NCBI GenBank assembly: GCA_947652615.1
Contig: CANTDX010000009.1
Location: 1 to 64,000 of the forward strand
Origin: an uncultured Dorea sp.
GTDB taxonomy: Bacteria > Bacillota > Clostridia > Lachnospirales > Lachnospiraceae
Reading direction: 5' to 3'
DNA length: 64,000 bases
Below are positions 8,129 to 17,467 of the stretch, piece after piece. Below the pieces are notes generated by a model. The model searched no databases. It was not told where the DNA came from and was given only the letters and a program-made list of their open reading frames with translations. Numbering within the stretch: the stretch's first letter is position 1; the number at the start of each line of letters is the position of its first letter. A program made the position numbers and the translations under genes.

Positions 8129-8713
8129 CTAATCTACCAGCCCGATCCTTGGATAATACTGGAACCAGGCCTTCGCCAATATCTCGTCCCTGGACACAAA
8201 ATGATTCTCCCAGAATCTAGAATCATGAGAATTATTCCGATTGTCTCCCATCACAAAATAAGAATCCTCCGGAACCACATAGGGACCGAAACTCCCCTGG
8301 GGAATCTCTTTGAGATACTCCTCCTCAAGCGGCGCCTGCGCTCCGTCTATATAGACCGCTCCGGCCACAATCTGGATCTCCTCGCCCGGAAGCCCGATGA
8401 TCCGCTTGATGAATACCTGCGATTCATCATCGGGAAACCGGAATATAATGATATCCGTCCGCTGCGGATCCTGGCTTAAATAAGCCAGGCGCGACCCGAT
8501 CACCCTGTCCCCGGGATGGATCGTATTCTCCATGGAACCGGACGGAATATTCGCATTCACGATCAGCACCTTACCGCAGAATAACGCAAGCGCGACCGGA
8601 ATCACGATCATCTGAAAGCACTCTCTTAATATCCTCTTAACCTTACCCGTCTCCTGCACGTGCTCATGCTCATGCTGCGGTTCCTCTTCTGACTGTTTCA
8701 TTAATAGATTCAT
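8129..8713 (-). CDS. lepB: Signal peptidase I
   Basis: A type I signal peptidase that cleaves secretory signal peptides at the outer face of the membrane. One transmembrane helix (MIVIPVALALFCGKVLIV) is followed by the catalytic Ser block IPSGSMENT, the Lys block VFIKRIIGLPGE and the conserved GDNRNNSHDSR box. The N-terminus carries a His/Glu-rich stretch (EEEPQHEHEHVQE) that could bind metal but is probably incidental. I chose the ATG at 8713 because GGTGGAG lies upstream; a longer reading needs a TTG inside the flotillin gene. It begins one base after the flotillin stop, so the two are coupled. Confidence 0.93.
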   Translation of the reverse strand: MNLLMKQSEEEPQHEHEHVQETGKVKRILRECFQMIVIPVALALFCGKVLIVNANIPSGSMENTIHPGDRVIGSRLAYLSQDPQRTDIIIFRFPDDESQVFIKRIIGLPGEEIQIVAGAVYIDGAQAPLEEEYLKEIPQGSFGPYVVPEDSYFVMGDNRNNSHDSRFWENHFVSRDEILAKAWFQYYPRIGLVD

Positions 8714-8714
8714 A

Positions 8715-10346
8715 CTAAGCTTCGTCTCCACCTTTCTCTTCGGCCGCCGGCTGAACAACTACTGTCTTACTCATATCTTTCTCGGCAAGCTTCCCGCCTA
8801 AGAATCCCGCCAGGACAGCCTGAACATCCACACCGGTAGACTCCTTGAGTCCGTCCGATACCTGTGTAAAAGTCCCCACGATATCCTTCACCAGCTTCGA
8901 TGTATTGCCGTCCCCGTACATCGTGATCTTATCCACCTTGGCAAGCGGCTCTGCGATATTCCTCGCAATCTCCGGCATCGCCTTGAAGTACATCTCAAGG
9001 ATCGCCGCCTCGCCCATCATCTTCATCGCTTCCGCCTTCTTCTCGATACCTTCCGCCTCCGCAAGAGCTTTCGCCTTGATCGCGTCTGCCTCCGCAAGAC
9101 CCTTGCTTCGGATACCCTCGGCTTCCTGTTCCATGGCGTACTTCTGGGCTTCCGCCGTCGCGCGCATAGCCTCCGCTTCCTTCTCCCGCTCGAACTTCTC
9201 CGCCTCCGCGTTCTTCTGACGCTCGAAGAGCTGCGCCTCAGAATTCCTCTGCATCTCGTACAATCTGGCATCTGACGCCTGCTGCTTCGCGTACTTGTCT
9301 GCGTCGGCCTGCTTCTTGATCTCGGCTTCCAATGTGCGCTCCGTCAGCTCTACTTCCTTCTCCTGCAGTGCGATCGCCTTCTCCTGACGCGCCAGGTTGG
9401 CATCCGCCGTCGCCACCTCCACCGTCTTCCTCTCTGTCTCCTGCTGGATCTGATAAGCCGCGTCCGCGATCGCCTTCTTGGTGTCCGCATCCTTCTGAAG
9501 CTCTGCCTTGCGGATCTCCAGGTCATTCTCCTTCTGCGCGATCAGCGTAGCCGCATTGATCTCGGCTTCTTTGGATTCCCGGTTCGCCTCCGCCTGCACC
9601 ACCGCCTTCTCTTTCTGCGCCCGCGCCTTGGCATTGGCAATCTCAAGATCAGAGCCCACCTGTGCGTCATTGGCCTCTTTTCTCGCCATCGCCTGTGCAC
9701 GCGCGATCTCCTTCTCACTCTCGGCCCTTGAGATCGCCGCGTTCTTCTGGATCTTCACGATGTTATCCACACCAAGATTCTCGATCACACCGTTCCCGTC
9801 CTCAAAATTCTGCACATTGAAGCTGACAATATCAAGCCCCATGGCCGCAAGGTCCGGCTCCGCATTCTCCTTCACCAGATTGGCGAACTTCTGCCGGTCG
9901 GACACCATCTCTTCCAGGTTCATCTTGCCAACGATCTCACGCATGTTACCCTCTAACACTTCCCTTGATACCTGGGCGATATAATCCGTCTGCCGGTTCA
10001 GGAAATTCTGCGCCGCAAGCGCCAGACGCTCCGGGTTGTCGCTGATCTTGACATTGACCGCAGCATCCACACGGATATTGATATAATCCGCCGTAGGCAC
10101 CGCGCTGGAGGTCTTGACATCGATGGGGATCAACTGCAGGTTCAGCTCATCCTTCTTCTCAAGAAACGGAATCTTAATCCCCGCCTTACCGATCAATACC
10201 TTGGGCTGCCTGCGCAGGCCGGAAATTATGTATGCGGTATCCGGCGACGCCTTCACGTACCCGGTTACCAGAATGATAAAGACCAGAACCACTACCAACA
10301 CGATGGGGATGAACGCTCCCACCATTCCTAACATCTCACTCAACAT
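8715..10346 (-). CDS. Flotillin-like SPFH/band-7 membrane scaffold protein
   Basis: A 543-residue flotillin with an N-terminal membrane helix (IPIVLVVVLVFIILVTGYV), an SPFH domain (about 40-220), a very long Ala/Glu/Lys-rich coiled coil (about 220-440: repeated AEAE, EKEAEA, AEGI) and a short C-terminal region. Flotillins organise membrane microdomains in bacteria and affect secretion and kinase clustering. An AAGGAG at 10351-10356 points to the ATG at 10346 rather than the GTG at 10370. It sits between dCMP deaminase and signal peptidase I in a run of same-strand genes, and the coupling with lepB suggests a shared link to protein export at the membrane. Confidence 0.92.
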   Translation of the reverse strand: MLSEMLGMVGAFIPIVLVVVLVFIILVTGYVKASPDTAYIISGLRRQPKVLIGKAGIKIPFLEKKDELNLQLIPIDVKTSSAVPTADYINIRVDAAVNVKISDNPERLALAAQNFLNRQTDYIAQVSREVLEGNMREIVGKMNLEEMVSDRQKFANLVKENAEPDLAAMGLDIVSFNVQNFEDGNGVIENLGVDNIVKIQKNAAISRAESEKEIARAQAMARKEANDAQVGSDLEIANAKARAQKEKAVVQAEANRESKEAEINAATLIAQKENDLEIRKAELQKDADTKKAIADAAYQIQQETERKTVEVATADANLARQEKAIALQEKEVELTERTLEAEIKKQADADKYAKQQASDARLYEMQRNSEAQLFERQKNAEAEKFEREKEAEAMRATAEAQKYAMEQEAEGIRSKGLAEADAIKAKALAEAEGIEKKAEAMKMMGEAAILEMYFKAMPEIARNIAEPLAKVDKITMYGDGNTSKLVKDIVGTFTQVSDGLKESTGVDVQAVLAGFLGGKLAEKDMSKTVVVQPAAEEKGGDEA

Positions 10347-10370
10347 ATCTGTTCTCCTTATCTCAAACAC

Positions 10371-10859
10371 TTAATATCCAAATACTCCTTCGATCGATTC
10401 ATCATTCTCCACCCAGTCGCTCACAAGGACCATATGGTAACTCTCCTTCGTATCACGGATATATACCTTCTTGATCCCGGCATTGATGATCAGCCGCTTA
10501 CACATCGAACAACTGTTGGCATTCGCTATATAATTTCCCGTATCCACCTCTATCCCGGTCAGATACATGGAGCTTCCGATCATCTTGTCCCTGGAAGCGC
10601 TGATGATCGCGTTCGCCTCAGCATGGACGCTCCGGCACAGTTCATATCGTTCGCCTCTTGGCACACCCATCTTCTTGCGGACGCATTCCCCAATATCCGT
10701 ACAGTTCTTCCGCCCCCGGGGCGCGCCTACATATCCCGTAGATATGACCTCGTCATTCTTCACGATCACCGCTCCATAATGGCGCCTCAAGCAGGTACAT
10801 CTCTGAGAAACCATCTCTGCAAGGTCCAGATAATAATTCGTCTTATCTCTGCGTTCCAT
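10371..10859 (-). CDS. dCMP deaminase-family protein (ComEB-like)
   Basis: A 162-residue zinc-dependent deaminase. The zinc/active-site signatures are HAEANAI (His and catalytic Glu) and CSMCKRLIINAG (two Cys). N-terminal Cys residues (CTCLRRHYGA) fit the dCMP deaminase/ComEB group, which converts dCMP to dUMP for thymidylate synthesis. AGGAGG precedes the ATG and a good promoter lies at 10902-10930. It is the first gene of a possible flotillin-lepB transcript. Substrate within the deaminase superfamily is inferred from overall pattern. Confidence 0.88.
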   Translation of the reverse strand: MERRDKTNYYLDLAEMVSQRCTCLRRHYGAVIVKNDEVISTGYVGAPRGRKNCTDIGECVRKKMGVPRGERYELCRSVHAEANAIISASRDKMIGSSMYLTGIEVDTGNYIANANSCSMCKRLIINAGIKKVYIRDTKESYHMVLVSDWVENDESIEGVFGY

Positions 10860-10901
10860 TTGACCCTCCTGTCATATATGCCTGTTTACTTCTATACTTC
10901 T

Positions 10902-10930
10902 ATTATCCTCTAACTTCGTGAAAATATCAA
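10902..10930 (-). promoter_or_regulatory. Sigma-A-type promoter for the dCMP deaminase gene
   Basis: The minus strand has TTGATA (10930-10925), a 17-bp spacer and GATAAT (10907-10902), 40 bp before the start codon. It lies immediately after the terminator of the nitrate/sulfite-type operon, marking a transcription unit boundary. Confidence 0.7.
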
Positions 10931-10938
10931 GCAGTAAA

Positions 10939-10972
10939 ATACCAGTCCCGCATCAAATGCAAAGACTGGTAT
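10939..10972 (-). terminator. Terminator of the asr/nar operon
   Basis: A 9-bp perfect stem (ATACCAGTC/GACTGGTAT) with a 16-base loop and a T-rich 3' side on the minus strand, six bases after the end of the TDT transporter gene. Confidence 0.85.
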
Positions 10973-10977
10973 ATTTT

Positions 10978-11901
10978 TTACTCTGTCTTGATCGCCATCA
11001 TCAGGAAATTAAGCAGCACAAACCCGATGATCATAGTCGTAAGATAAATCTGCATCCCCGCCAGTTGACCGGTCATAGCCGCCAGCGCTTCTTCCCCGAT
11101 CCCTGTAAGATATCCGGACATCTTATTCGTCGCCACCACACCGATCGCCATGGGGAAGGTCATGCCCGCGAATCCTGGCGCGAAGCTAAAGGAGAAGAAT
11201 CTTGGAAGCTTCACGATGATAAAAAGAAGGGAAACGGCCACGCACACATAGAGCAGATAGACCACCGCCTGATTCGGGCTTTGGATCACATTCAGATAAC
11301 TCACCAGGCACAGGCTGCAGGGCGCCAGAACTACTGCCATAGTATGATAGACCGGCGGTTTGACTTCCACCTTAAGCAACCTCCATACCATGATCGGGAT
11401 CAGGATAAAATAGACCGCGATCCCATAATATACCACAACCTTCAGGATACCTCCCGCGTTCATTGCGCCTCCCGTGACACAGCTCACCATGATCCCGTTA
11501 TAAGTCACAAACCAGCTTGGCACGAAGGTGTTGATATCCCTTGCCTTCATCACGTTGCGGTAAGTAAATACCAGGATATGCACCGCATGGATGAAAAGCC
11601 CCGCCGTCCACAGCCCTTTCCCAAACGCAGGGACATAATCGAAATAATAACTTCCAAGTATCATCATCACCATGGAAAATCCCGCATACAGACTGCATGG
11701 TACGACCGTCATATATTCTTTCTTACACACTTCCGTATATTTGATCAGCTTCACAATATACAGAAGCAGGATCACCGTTGCCGCCCACATTGTCAGATGG
11801 CGGACCCACACATAATTCATCCCCGCATATACATTGCCAAGTGTCATCGCTCCTACGAATGTAGGCAGCACCGGCACCGGCATCCTCTCTAATCTCTCCA
11901 T
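10978..11901 (-). CDS. TDT/SLAC1-family anion transporter (TehA/Mae1-like)
   Basis: A 307-residue membrane protein with about ten hydrophobic helices. The pattern (PTFVGAMTLGN, a central SWFVTYNGI, and SFAPGFAGMTFPMAIGVVATNK near helix 8) is that of the TDT family, which includes TehA, malate transporters and plant SLAC1 nitrate/chloride channels. It is the last gene of the operon containing a nitrate-reductase-type molybdoenzyme and AsrABC, so uptake or export of nitrate, nitrite or sulfite is the contextual guess. The ATG at 11901 has GTGAGG upstream. A GTG at 11913 overlapping the previous stop is the alternative start. Confidence 0.8.
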   Translation of the reverse strand: MERLERMPVPVLPTFVGAMTLGNVYAGMNYVWVRHLTMWAATVILLLYIVKLIKYTEVCKKEYMTVVPCSLYAGFSMVMMILGSYYFDYVPAFGKGLWTAGLFIHAVHILVFTYRNVMKARDINTFVPSWFVTYNGIMVSCVTGGAMNAGGILKVVVYYGIAVYFILIPIMVWRLLKVEVKPPVYHTMAVVLAPCSLCLVSYLNVIQSPNQAVVYLLYVCVAVSLLFIIVKLPRFFSFSFAPGFAGMTFPMAIGVVATNKMSGYLTGIGEEALAAMTGQLAGMQIYLTTMIIGFVLLNFLMMAIKTE

Positions 11902-11909
11902 AGATAACC

Positions 11910-13148
11910 TCACTCATCTTCATAATAGAATTCAAAATTCTCTTTTTCACGGAAGAAATCGGAATAATCAATATCGAATACCGGCTTCTTCACCCTGGTA
12001 ATATCAATGTGCCTGGCGATCAACTGCTGCAGAATCCCTCCGTACGCCAGATCTCCCTGCAGGATCGCTCCGGTGATCTTACCGCCCTTATGTATGATCT
12101 TCTTATATGTATCTCCCGTATCCATCATCTCCACGGTATATCCGTCCCGCGCCGCTTCCGGATTCACATCTCCCAGAGACATCGTCGGGATACCCAGGAA
12201 ATTCATGGTCGATTTGCTGGCGAAGAAATCCGTCATCTTCCTTGGCACGCCCGCCATATTGCTTGCCGCTACGATCCCTTCTTTCACTGCCGCCGGCCAG
12301 ATAGGACTGGTCCCTGACACATCTCCCGCGCCGTAGATGTCCGGGTCGCTGGTTCTTCCCGTCTCGTCATACACCAGCCCGAACTTGCTCAGCTCTATAC
12401 CGGAGCCTTCAAGGAACTCCACATTCGAACGGACTCCGGCAGTCACCACAACGAAATCACAGGGAATCCTCGTTCCGTCCGTGAGAACTGCCTCGGTGAT
12501 ATTCTGCTGCCCGTCAAGGACCACCTCTGACATCCCGACTCCGTAATACTGCCGTACCCCCTTCGCCTCATAAGCCTTCTGATACGTCGATGCCGCACGC
12601 TCGTCAAGCTGCCTCGACAGAAGCCAACCGGCCATCTCCACCAGAGTCACCGGCACTCCCAGCGCAAGGAAACCTGACGCACAGTCAAGCCCTACCAGAC
12701 CGGAACCCATCAGAACGATATTCCTGCAATTCTCTGCCGCCGTCTTTAAGACTTCCATATCCTCAATATTGCGGAACCCCGTCACATTCTTCGCTTCCTT
12801 TAAGTTCTTTACCGGCGGGACGAAGGTGTGGGAGCCTGTGGCGATCAGGAGCTTATCATAATCTACCGTTTCGCCCCCGTCTAACACCACCTGCTTCTCT
12901 TCAGGCTTCACCGCCGTACATTCTCTTCCCTTCATCCAGTCTATCCGGTAGACGCTCTCGAAATCCTTCTCTGCAAAGCACAGTCTGTCAAGGCTCCTCT
13001 CCCCGCCAAGATAATGGTGCAGGATACAGCGGGAATAGATGCTCTTATCCTTCGAGATCAGGATGATCCGGCTGTCCTGATCAATCTTCCTTAGTTCCCT
13101 TACCGCATTGATCCCTGCCGCCGAAGAACCAATCACTACATAACGCAT
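11910..13148 (-). CDS. NAD(P)/FAD-dependent oxidoreductase (NarC-like electron-transfer flavoprotein)
   Basis: A 412-residue flavoprotein of the pyridine nucleotide-disulfide oxidoreductase class: FAD Rossmann motif MRYVVIGSSAAGINAVREL at the N-terminus, a middle NAD(P)-binding motif (IVLMGSGLVGLDCASGFLALG), and an FAD-contact block DIYGAGDVSG. Clostridium perfringens nitrate reductase operons carry such a flavoprotein beside the catalytic subunit and a ferredoxin-like protein, the same order as here. It probably passes electrons from NAD(P)H to the ferredoxin subunit. The start at 13148 follows GGAGGTG inside the end of the ferredoxin gene (stop at 13151), so the genes are coupled. Role as reductase partner is inferred. 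Confidence 0.82.
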   Translation of the reverse strand: MRYVVIGSSAAGINAVRELRKIDQDSRIILISKDKSIYSRCILHHYLGGERSLDRLCFAEKDFESVYRIDWMKGRECTAVKPEEKQVVLDGGETVDYDKLLIATGSHTFVPPVKNLKEAKNVTGFRNIEDMEVLKTAAENCRNIVLMGSGLVGLDCASGFLALGVPVTLVEMAGWLLSRQLDERAASTYQKAYEAKGVRQYYGVGMSEVVLDGQQNITEAVLTDGTRIPCDFVVVTAGVRSNVEFLEGSGIELSKFGLVYDETGRTSDPDIYGAGDVSGTSPIWPAAVKEGIVAASNMAGVPRKMTDFFASKSTMNFLGIPTMSLGDVNPEAARDGYTVEMMDTGDTYKKIIHKGGKITGAILQGDLAYGGILQQLIARHIDITRVKKPVFDIDYSDFFREKENFEFYYEDE

Positions 13149-13150
13149 CC

Positions 13151-13573
13151 TTACACCTCCTCTACCGTGATCGCCTGCATCGGACATTTCTCCACACACA
13201 TGGGGTTCCCTGTCCCGTCCTCGCTTCGATGTACACACATATTACATTTCATGATCTCTGTCTTCCTGATACTGTCATGCTTGAGCACTCCGTAAGGACA
13301 GGACATGATACACATATAGCAGCTTGCACATTGTTCCTTATCATACTCTACATATCCCGTGGCCGGATTCTTCTTCATGGCTCCTGTCATGCAGGTATAG
13401 GTGCACTCCGGCCGTTCGCAGTGCCGGCAGAAGATCGGCGCCGGTTTCGTCTCACTGTCTATGGTTACCCTGTTCCTCGCATCCCCGCTCTCTGTCTCGT
13501 GGCTGACCACGCACGCCGTCACACAAGTCAGACAGCCGATGCATCTGCTTCGGTCGATTTTAATACGATACAT
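13151..13573 (-). CDS. Four-cluster ferredoxin-like electron-transfer subunit
   Basis: A 140-residue HycB/DmsB-type iron-sulfur protein with four Cys groups: CIGCLTCVTAC, CRHCERPECTYTC, CASCYMCIMSC and CNMCVHR...CVEKCP. Together they can bind four [4Fe-4S] clusters. Such proteins wire molybdopterin catalytic subunits to an electron donor. It overlaps the 3' end of the molybdoenzyme gene by 14 bp and leads straight into the flavoprotein gene, so it probably bridges the two. Confidence 0.88.
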   Translation of the reverse strand: MYRIKIDRSRCIGCLTCVTACVVSHETESGDARNRVTIDSETKPAPIFCRHCERPECTYTCMTGAMKKNPATGYVEYDKEQCASCYMCIMSCPYGVLKHDSIRKTEIMKCNMCVHRSEDGTGNPMCVEKCPMQAITVEEV

Positions 13574-15668
13574 AAGAATCCTCCTGACATTTCTCGAATC
13601 TTACCGGCGTCGCCTTATATGACGGTTCCTTGGAATACGTGTCATATACCGACGGAGTCAGCTTGTTACATTCAATATAATGGATCGGTGCATACAACTC
13701 TTCATACTGCACATGATCCGTTAGCTTCACCTCGAACACCGCGTCCTGCCCGTTCACAGAATAGACCCGTATCTTATTAAGCTCTTTGATCCCCTTATCA
13801 TTCGCAAGTTCCGTATTCATGTAGAGATAAGCTCTCTTGACAGACACATCCTCCACGAACTTCACTTCCTTCGTTCTGCTCTGGGTATGCCACTGACCTA
13901 CGCTCCCCCGCCCGGTATTCAATATATAGGGGAATTCCTCTGTCTGCGGGAGAGGATTCTCTCTCACCTCTTCGAATACAAACTGAGCCTTCTTAGACGG
14001 AGTAAAGAATTGTCCGTCCTCATAGAGCCTTCTCTCTTCGGCCGACAGTTCTTCCTCTCTTCCCTCCGGATAAGGCCACTGGATCCCGTGCGAGTTCTCC
14101 AACGCCTCCCAGGTCACTCCGGTTATGTCGCAGGGCATATTCCTTGAGCATTCCCGCATCAGGTTGAAGCAGTCCTTTGGAGTCTCCCAGCCTTTCAATT
14201 CCTCTCCCATACCAAGCGCTCTCCCAACGCCAAGGATCGCCTCATAATCGGAGATCTCATTCTCCCCTCTTTCCAGCACCGGACGCATACCGGAGAGCCG
14301 CCGCTCCAGATTGATATAGGTCCCTTCCTTCTTAAGCCCCGGAACCACCGGGAAGAATACAGTACAGTCTTCTGCGCTCTCAATACTGTCATAGATATCC
14401 TGTACCACGAAGAGCTCAAGCTTCTTCGCCGCCGATGCAAAGGTCTCGTTATTCGTCCAACTGTGCCTGGGGTTTGTACAGAGGATCCACAGCCCCTTGA
14501 TCTCTCCCGCATTGATCCCCTCGATGATCTGGTTATAGGTCTTGGTAGGCTTCTCGGCTAGCTGGCTCGTCTTCACCCCCAATACTTCTGCGATCCGCTC
14601 TCTTCTTGCAGGATTCGTGAAATCACCGCCTCCATAGAATACCGCCGTATTGCTGTAGGATCTTGATCCCATGGCATTGCACTGCCCGGTGATAGAATTG
14701 GCTCCGGTCCCGGGCTTGCCGATGTTACCCGTCATCAACGCCAGATTGATAACAGCCTGGGCCGTCCTTACCGCTTCATATCCCTGGTTCACACCCATCG
14801 TCCACCAGAAGGACACCCGCTTGCCGTTATGGATCAGCTCTGTCAGCTCTAAGATCTGTTCCTTGCTAAGTCCAGTTCCTTCCACCCCTCGTTCCAGCGT
14901 ATAGCTTCTGACGAACTCTCTGAACTCTTCAAAATGCTCCGTGTGTTCCTCGATAAAGGTATGATCCAGATAGTCCTTCTCGATCAGCAGATTGGCGACG
15001 GTATACAAAAGCAGCAAGTCGCTTCTCCATCTCAGGCCATACCAGTAATCTGCATTCATTGCCGTCTCCGACTCTCTTGGATCCAGAACGATCACCTTGC
15101 GCCCCGGGATCTGATTCTGCCTGACTCTTCCCCACAGGATCGGATGCGCCACCACCGGATTGGCTCCGATGAAGATGATGGTATCCGACAATTCCAGATC
15201 CTTCAGCGTATATCCCGGCGCATCGAAACCATAGCTCTGTTTATGCGCCACTACTGCCGTCGCCATACACAGTCTCGTATTCCCGTCCACATTCGCTTTC
15301 AGGTGGTCACGCATCACATGCCCGAACAGAGCGAATTCTTCCATCGTCAACTGCCCTGTACTGATACCTGCCACACTCTCTGTCCCGTATTTCTCCTGTA
15401 ATTCCTTAAGTTTATCCGCCACATGACGGAAGCCTTCGTCCCAGGACACCTCCCGGAAGCTTCCATCCTCCTGCCGGATCTTAGGGAGGCTTTTAGGCTT
15501 CACCGTCTTCTGCTGCTTATCCAGAGACAGCCCCTTGATACAGCAGAACCCGTCGTTCACCGGGTAACCCTTTGTCGGAACCGTCTTTACCACCCTGTTA
15601 TCCTCCACATAAAAGTCCAGATTACAGTCGATGGCACAGTAATTACATACCGATTGTATCTTCTTCAT
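13560..15668 (-). CDS. Molybdopterin oxidoreductase, NarB/NasC-type nitrate reductase catalytic subunit
   Basis: A 702-residue bis-MGD enzyme. The N-terminus carries the [4Fe-4S] motif C8xxC11xxxC15 with a fourth Cys near 43 (GFCCIKG). The Mo-ligand region reads GNTRLCMATAV, with Cys and not selenocysteine, which favours the Nap/Nas nitrate reductase branch over selenocysteine-containing formate dehydrogenase. MGVNQGYEAVRTAQ, TGNIGKPGTG, TGQCNAMG and the C-terminal NTGRGSVGQWHTQSRT are also typical of NarB-type proteins. Databases may label it formate dehydrogenase alpha. It follows asrC by 20 bp, preceded by GAGGAGG, and is followed by its ferredoxin and flavoprotein partners. Nitrate is the best-supported substrate; another oxyanion cannot be excluded. 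Confidence 0.82.
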   Translation of the reverse strand: MKKIQSVCNYCAIDCNLDFYVEDNRVVKTVPTKGYPVNDGFCCIKGLSLDKQQKTVKPKSLPKIRQEDGSFREVSWDEGFRHVADKLKELQEKYGTESVAGISTGQLTMEEFALFGHVMRDHLKANVDGNTRLCMATAVVAHKQSYGFDAPGYTLKDLELSDTIIFIGANPVVAHPILWGRVRQNQIPGRKVIVLDPRESETAMNADYWYGLRWRSDLLLLYTVANLLIEKDYLDHTFIEEHTEHFEEFREFVRSYTLERGVEGTGLSKEQILELTELIHNGKRVSFWWTMGVNQGYEAVRTAQAVINLALMTGNIGKPGTGANSITGQCNAMGSRSYSNTAVFYGGGDFTNPARRERIAEVLGVKTSQLAEKPTKTYNQIIEGINAGEIKGLWILCTNPRHSWTNNETFASAAKKLELFVVQDIYDSIESAEDCTVFFPVVPGLKKEGTYINLERRLSGMRPVLERGENEISDYEAILGVGRALGMGEELKGWETPKDCFNLMRECSRNMPCDITGVTWEALENSHGIQWPYPEGREEELSAEERRLYEDGQFFTPSKKAQFVFEEVRENPLPQTEEFPYILNTGRGSVGQWHTQSRTKEVKFVEDVSVKRAYLYMNTELANDKGIKELNKIRVYSVNGQDAVFEVKLTDHVQYEELYAPIHYIECNKLTPSVYDTYSKEPSYKATPVRFEKCQEDSYVSY

Positions 15669-15688
15669 TGCTACCTCCTCACTCTCCT

Positions 15689-16663
15689 TTAGCGGTCAAA
15701 ATGAATCCCGTCCCAATAGACACAATGCTTCATCTGTGTCTCCGGCATCAGTTCCACCCCGTCAAGAGCCCACTTCTTATATTCCTCGAACCCCACACGG
15801 TCAATGATATACCCGATATGTTCTTTCCTTGCCGGAGCATCCGGGGAAATATATTCTTCCACGAACTTATAGGTATTCAGGATGATCCTGATGATGTTAT
15901 CTTCATCCGCCCATACCAGGAAATCCTCTCCCAGGCGTGGATTTCTCTTACCGGTTCTTCCCATAATGGTAAGCTTATAATACTTCTTCTTACTCCTGGT
16001 CAGAGCCCTGGTCGGACATTTGGTGATACAGACGCCGCATCCGATACATTTCTCCTCATCCCGCACGATCTTATAGTTCTCCGCCCGAAGAGCGCTGACC
16101 GACAGCTTCTTACATCCCTTGACGCATGCCTGGCAGTTCACACACCTCGTCGGATCATACTGAGGCATAGTCATGCCGATAATCCCGAAATCATGCATCC
16201 TCGCTTTGGCACAGTCATTCGAGCATCCTGTGCAGGCAATCTTAAAATGCAGATCATTGGGAAATACTGCCTTCTCGATCCTCCTTGCCAGCTCTGCCGT
16301 ATTATAATTGGCAAACGGACAGACATTGTTGCCGATGCACGCACTGATATTCCTGGTGCCGGAAGCCGGATAGCCGGTCTTAGGATCCGTCTGGTTGATC
16401 TCCAGCATCTCAATAATCGGCTGCAGCTTCTCATTGATCGCATCCATATCCTCATACCGGATCCCCTCGATCTCGAACCCCTGTCTGGTCGTCAGATGGA
16501 CATAGCCGTTCCCGTATTCCTCCGCGATCTCCTGTACCATCCCCAACACCTTTGCATTCAGGTAGCCGCCCGGCACACGGATCCGTGAAGCCCCGATCCC
16601 CCGGACCTTCGACACCCGGAAGGCGTTCTTCTTTAATTTCTTTGTATTAACATCCAGTCCCAT
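15689..16663 (-). CDS. asrC: Anaerobic sulfite/nitrite reductase subunit C (siroheme)
   Basis: A 324-residue siroheme-[4Fe-4S] reductase subunit. The coupled cofactor motif is visible as ACIGNNVC (CxxxxxC) followed by CTGCSNDC (CxxxC). A ferredoxin insertion holds CVNCQACVKGC and CIGCGVCITKC, and HLTTRQGFEI matches the substrate-side Arg region. AsrC receives electrons from AsrAB and reduces sulfite by six electrons to sulfide; the same chemistry can reduce nitrite to ammonium. Placement directly before a nitrate-reductase-type gene raises that second option. GGAGG precedes the ATG. Confidence 0.93.
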   Translation of the reverse strand: MGLDVNTKKLKKNAFRVSKVRGIGASRIRVPGGYLNAKVLGMVQEIAEEYGNGYVHLTTRQGFEIEGIRYEDMDAINEKLQPIIEMLEINQTDPKTGYPASGTRNISACIGNNVCPFANYNTAELARRIEKAVFPNDLHFKIACTGCSNDCAKARMHDFGIIGMTMPQYDPTRCVNCQACVKGCKKLSVSALRAENYKIVRDEEKCIGCGVCITKCPTRALTRSKKKYYKLTIMGRTGKRNPRLGEDFLVWADEDNIIRIILNTYKFVEEYISPDAPARKEHIGYIIDRVGFEEYKKWALDGVELMPETQMKHCVYWDGIHFDR

Positions 16664-16674
16664 TCTGACACCTC

Positions 16675-17466
16675 CTAATCGATCAGCTCTTTGCCGTCTG
16701 CATAGTTGAACACCGGGCCGTCCAGGCAGATATAGGTAGACCCCATCTTACAGTGCCCGCATTTCCCAAGGCCGCAGCACATCTTCCGCTCATTGGAGAT
16801 CCAGATCTGCTCTTCCTTCACTCCGAGTTTCAGGATCTCCATCACCGTGAATTTGATCATGACCGGAGGACCGACACAGATGAATGCCGCATCGTCTATA
16901 TTCTCAAACTTCAATTCCGGCACGTATTTCGTAACCATTCCCACCGGCCCTTCATATCCTTCCGGCGCCTGATCCACCGTCTGTATCACATGGATACGGT
17001 CATTCCAGTATGCAAAATCATCTCTGAACAGCACATCCTTCGGCGATTTGAAGCCGGCGATCAAGGTCGTGCTCTTCGCTTCTTCCGTATGATGCGCAAA
17101 ATAGTCCACCACGCCGCGCACCGGTGACAGCCCGGTTCCCCCGGCGATCACGACCAGTTCCTTTCCCTTATATGTATCAATGTCGAATCCGTTTCCATAG
17201 GGGCCCCGGATAAAGAGCCGATCCCCCGCATAGTTCTCGAAGATCTCATTGGTCACCTTCCCCACCCTGCGGATGGTGAAATCCACCGTCCCGTCGCCGA
17301 TCCCGCTGACAGAGATCGGAGCCTCGCCGTACTTGGGGATCGATACCTCAAAGAACTGCCCCGGCTTCGTCTCCCCGTCAAATTCCATGCGGAAGGTATA
17401 TTCAAGATCTGTATGCCTGATCACTTCCCTGATGGTTGACAACTGCGGAATATATTCATTCTTCAT
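16675..17466 (-). CDS. asrB: Anaerobic sulfite reductase subunit B (FAD/NAD-binding)
   Basis: A 263-residue ferredoxin-NAD(P)H reductase-type subunit: flavin-binding RRVGKVTNEIF and YGNGFD, nucleotide-binding GGTGLSPVRG, and a C-terminal Cys cluster (CCGLGKCGHC) for a [2Fe-2S] centre as in dihydroorotate dehydrogenase electron-transfer subunits. It takes electrons from NADH and hands them to AsrA/AsrC. The start is set at 17466, one base after the asrA stop, with GGAGGAG upstream; a longer reading would run into asrA. Confidence 0.93.
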   Translation of the reverse strand: MKNEYIPQLSTIREVIRHTDLEYTFRMEFDGETKPGQFFEVSIPKYGEAPISVSGIGDGTVDFTIRRVGKVTNEIFENYAGDRLFIRGPYGNGFDIDTYKGKELVVIAGGTGLSPVRGVVDYFAHHTEEAKSTTLIAGFKSPKDVLFRDDFAYWNDRIHVIQTVDQAPEGYEGPVGMVTKYVPELKFENIDDAAFICVGPPVMIKFTVMEILKLGVKEEQIWISNERKMCCGLGKCGHCKMGSTYICLDGPVFNYADGKELID

Positions 17467-17467
17467 A

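Noticed and set aside
15572..16588. 338-codon plus-strand open frame opposite asrC
   Set aside because: It is antisense to a gene with clear siroheme and ferredoxin motifs; composition is His/Arg/Leu-rich as expected of a shadow frame.
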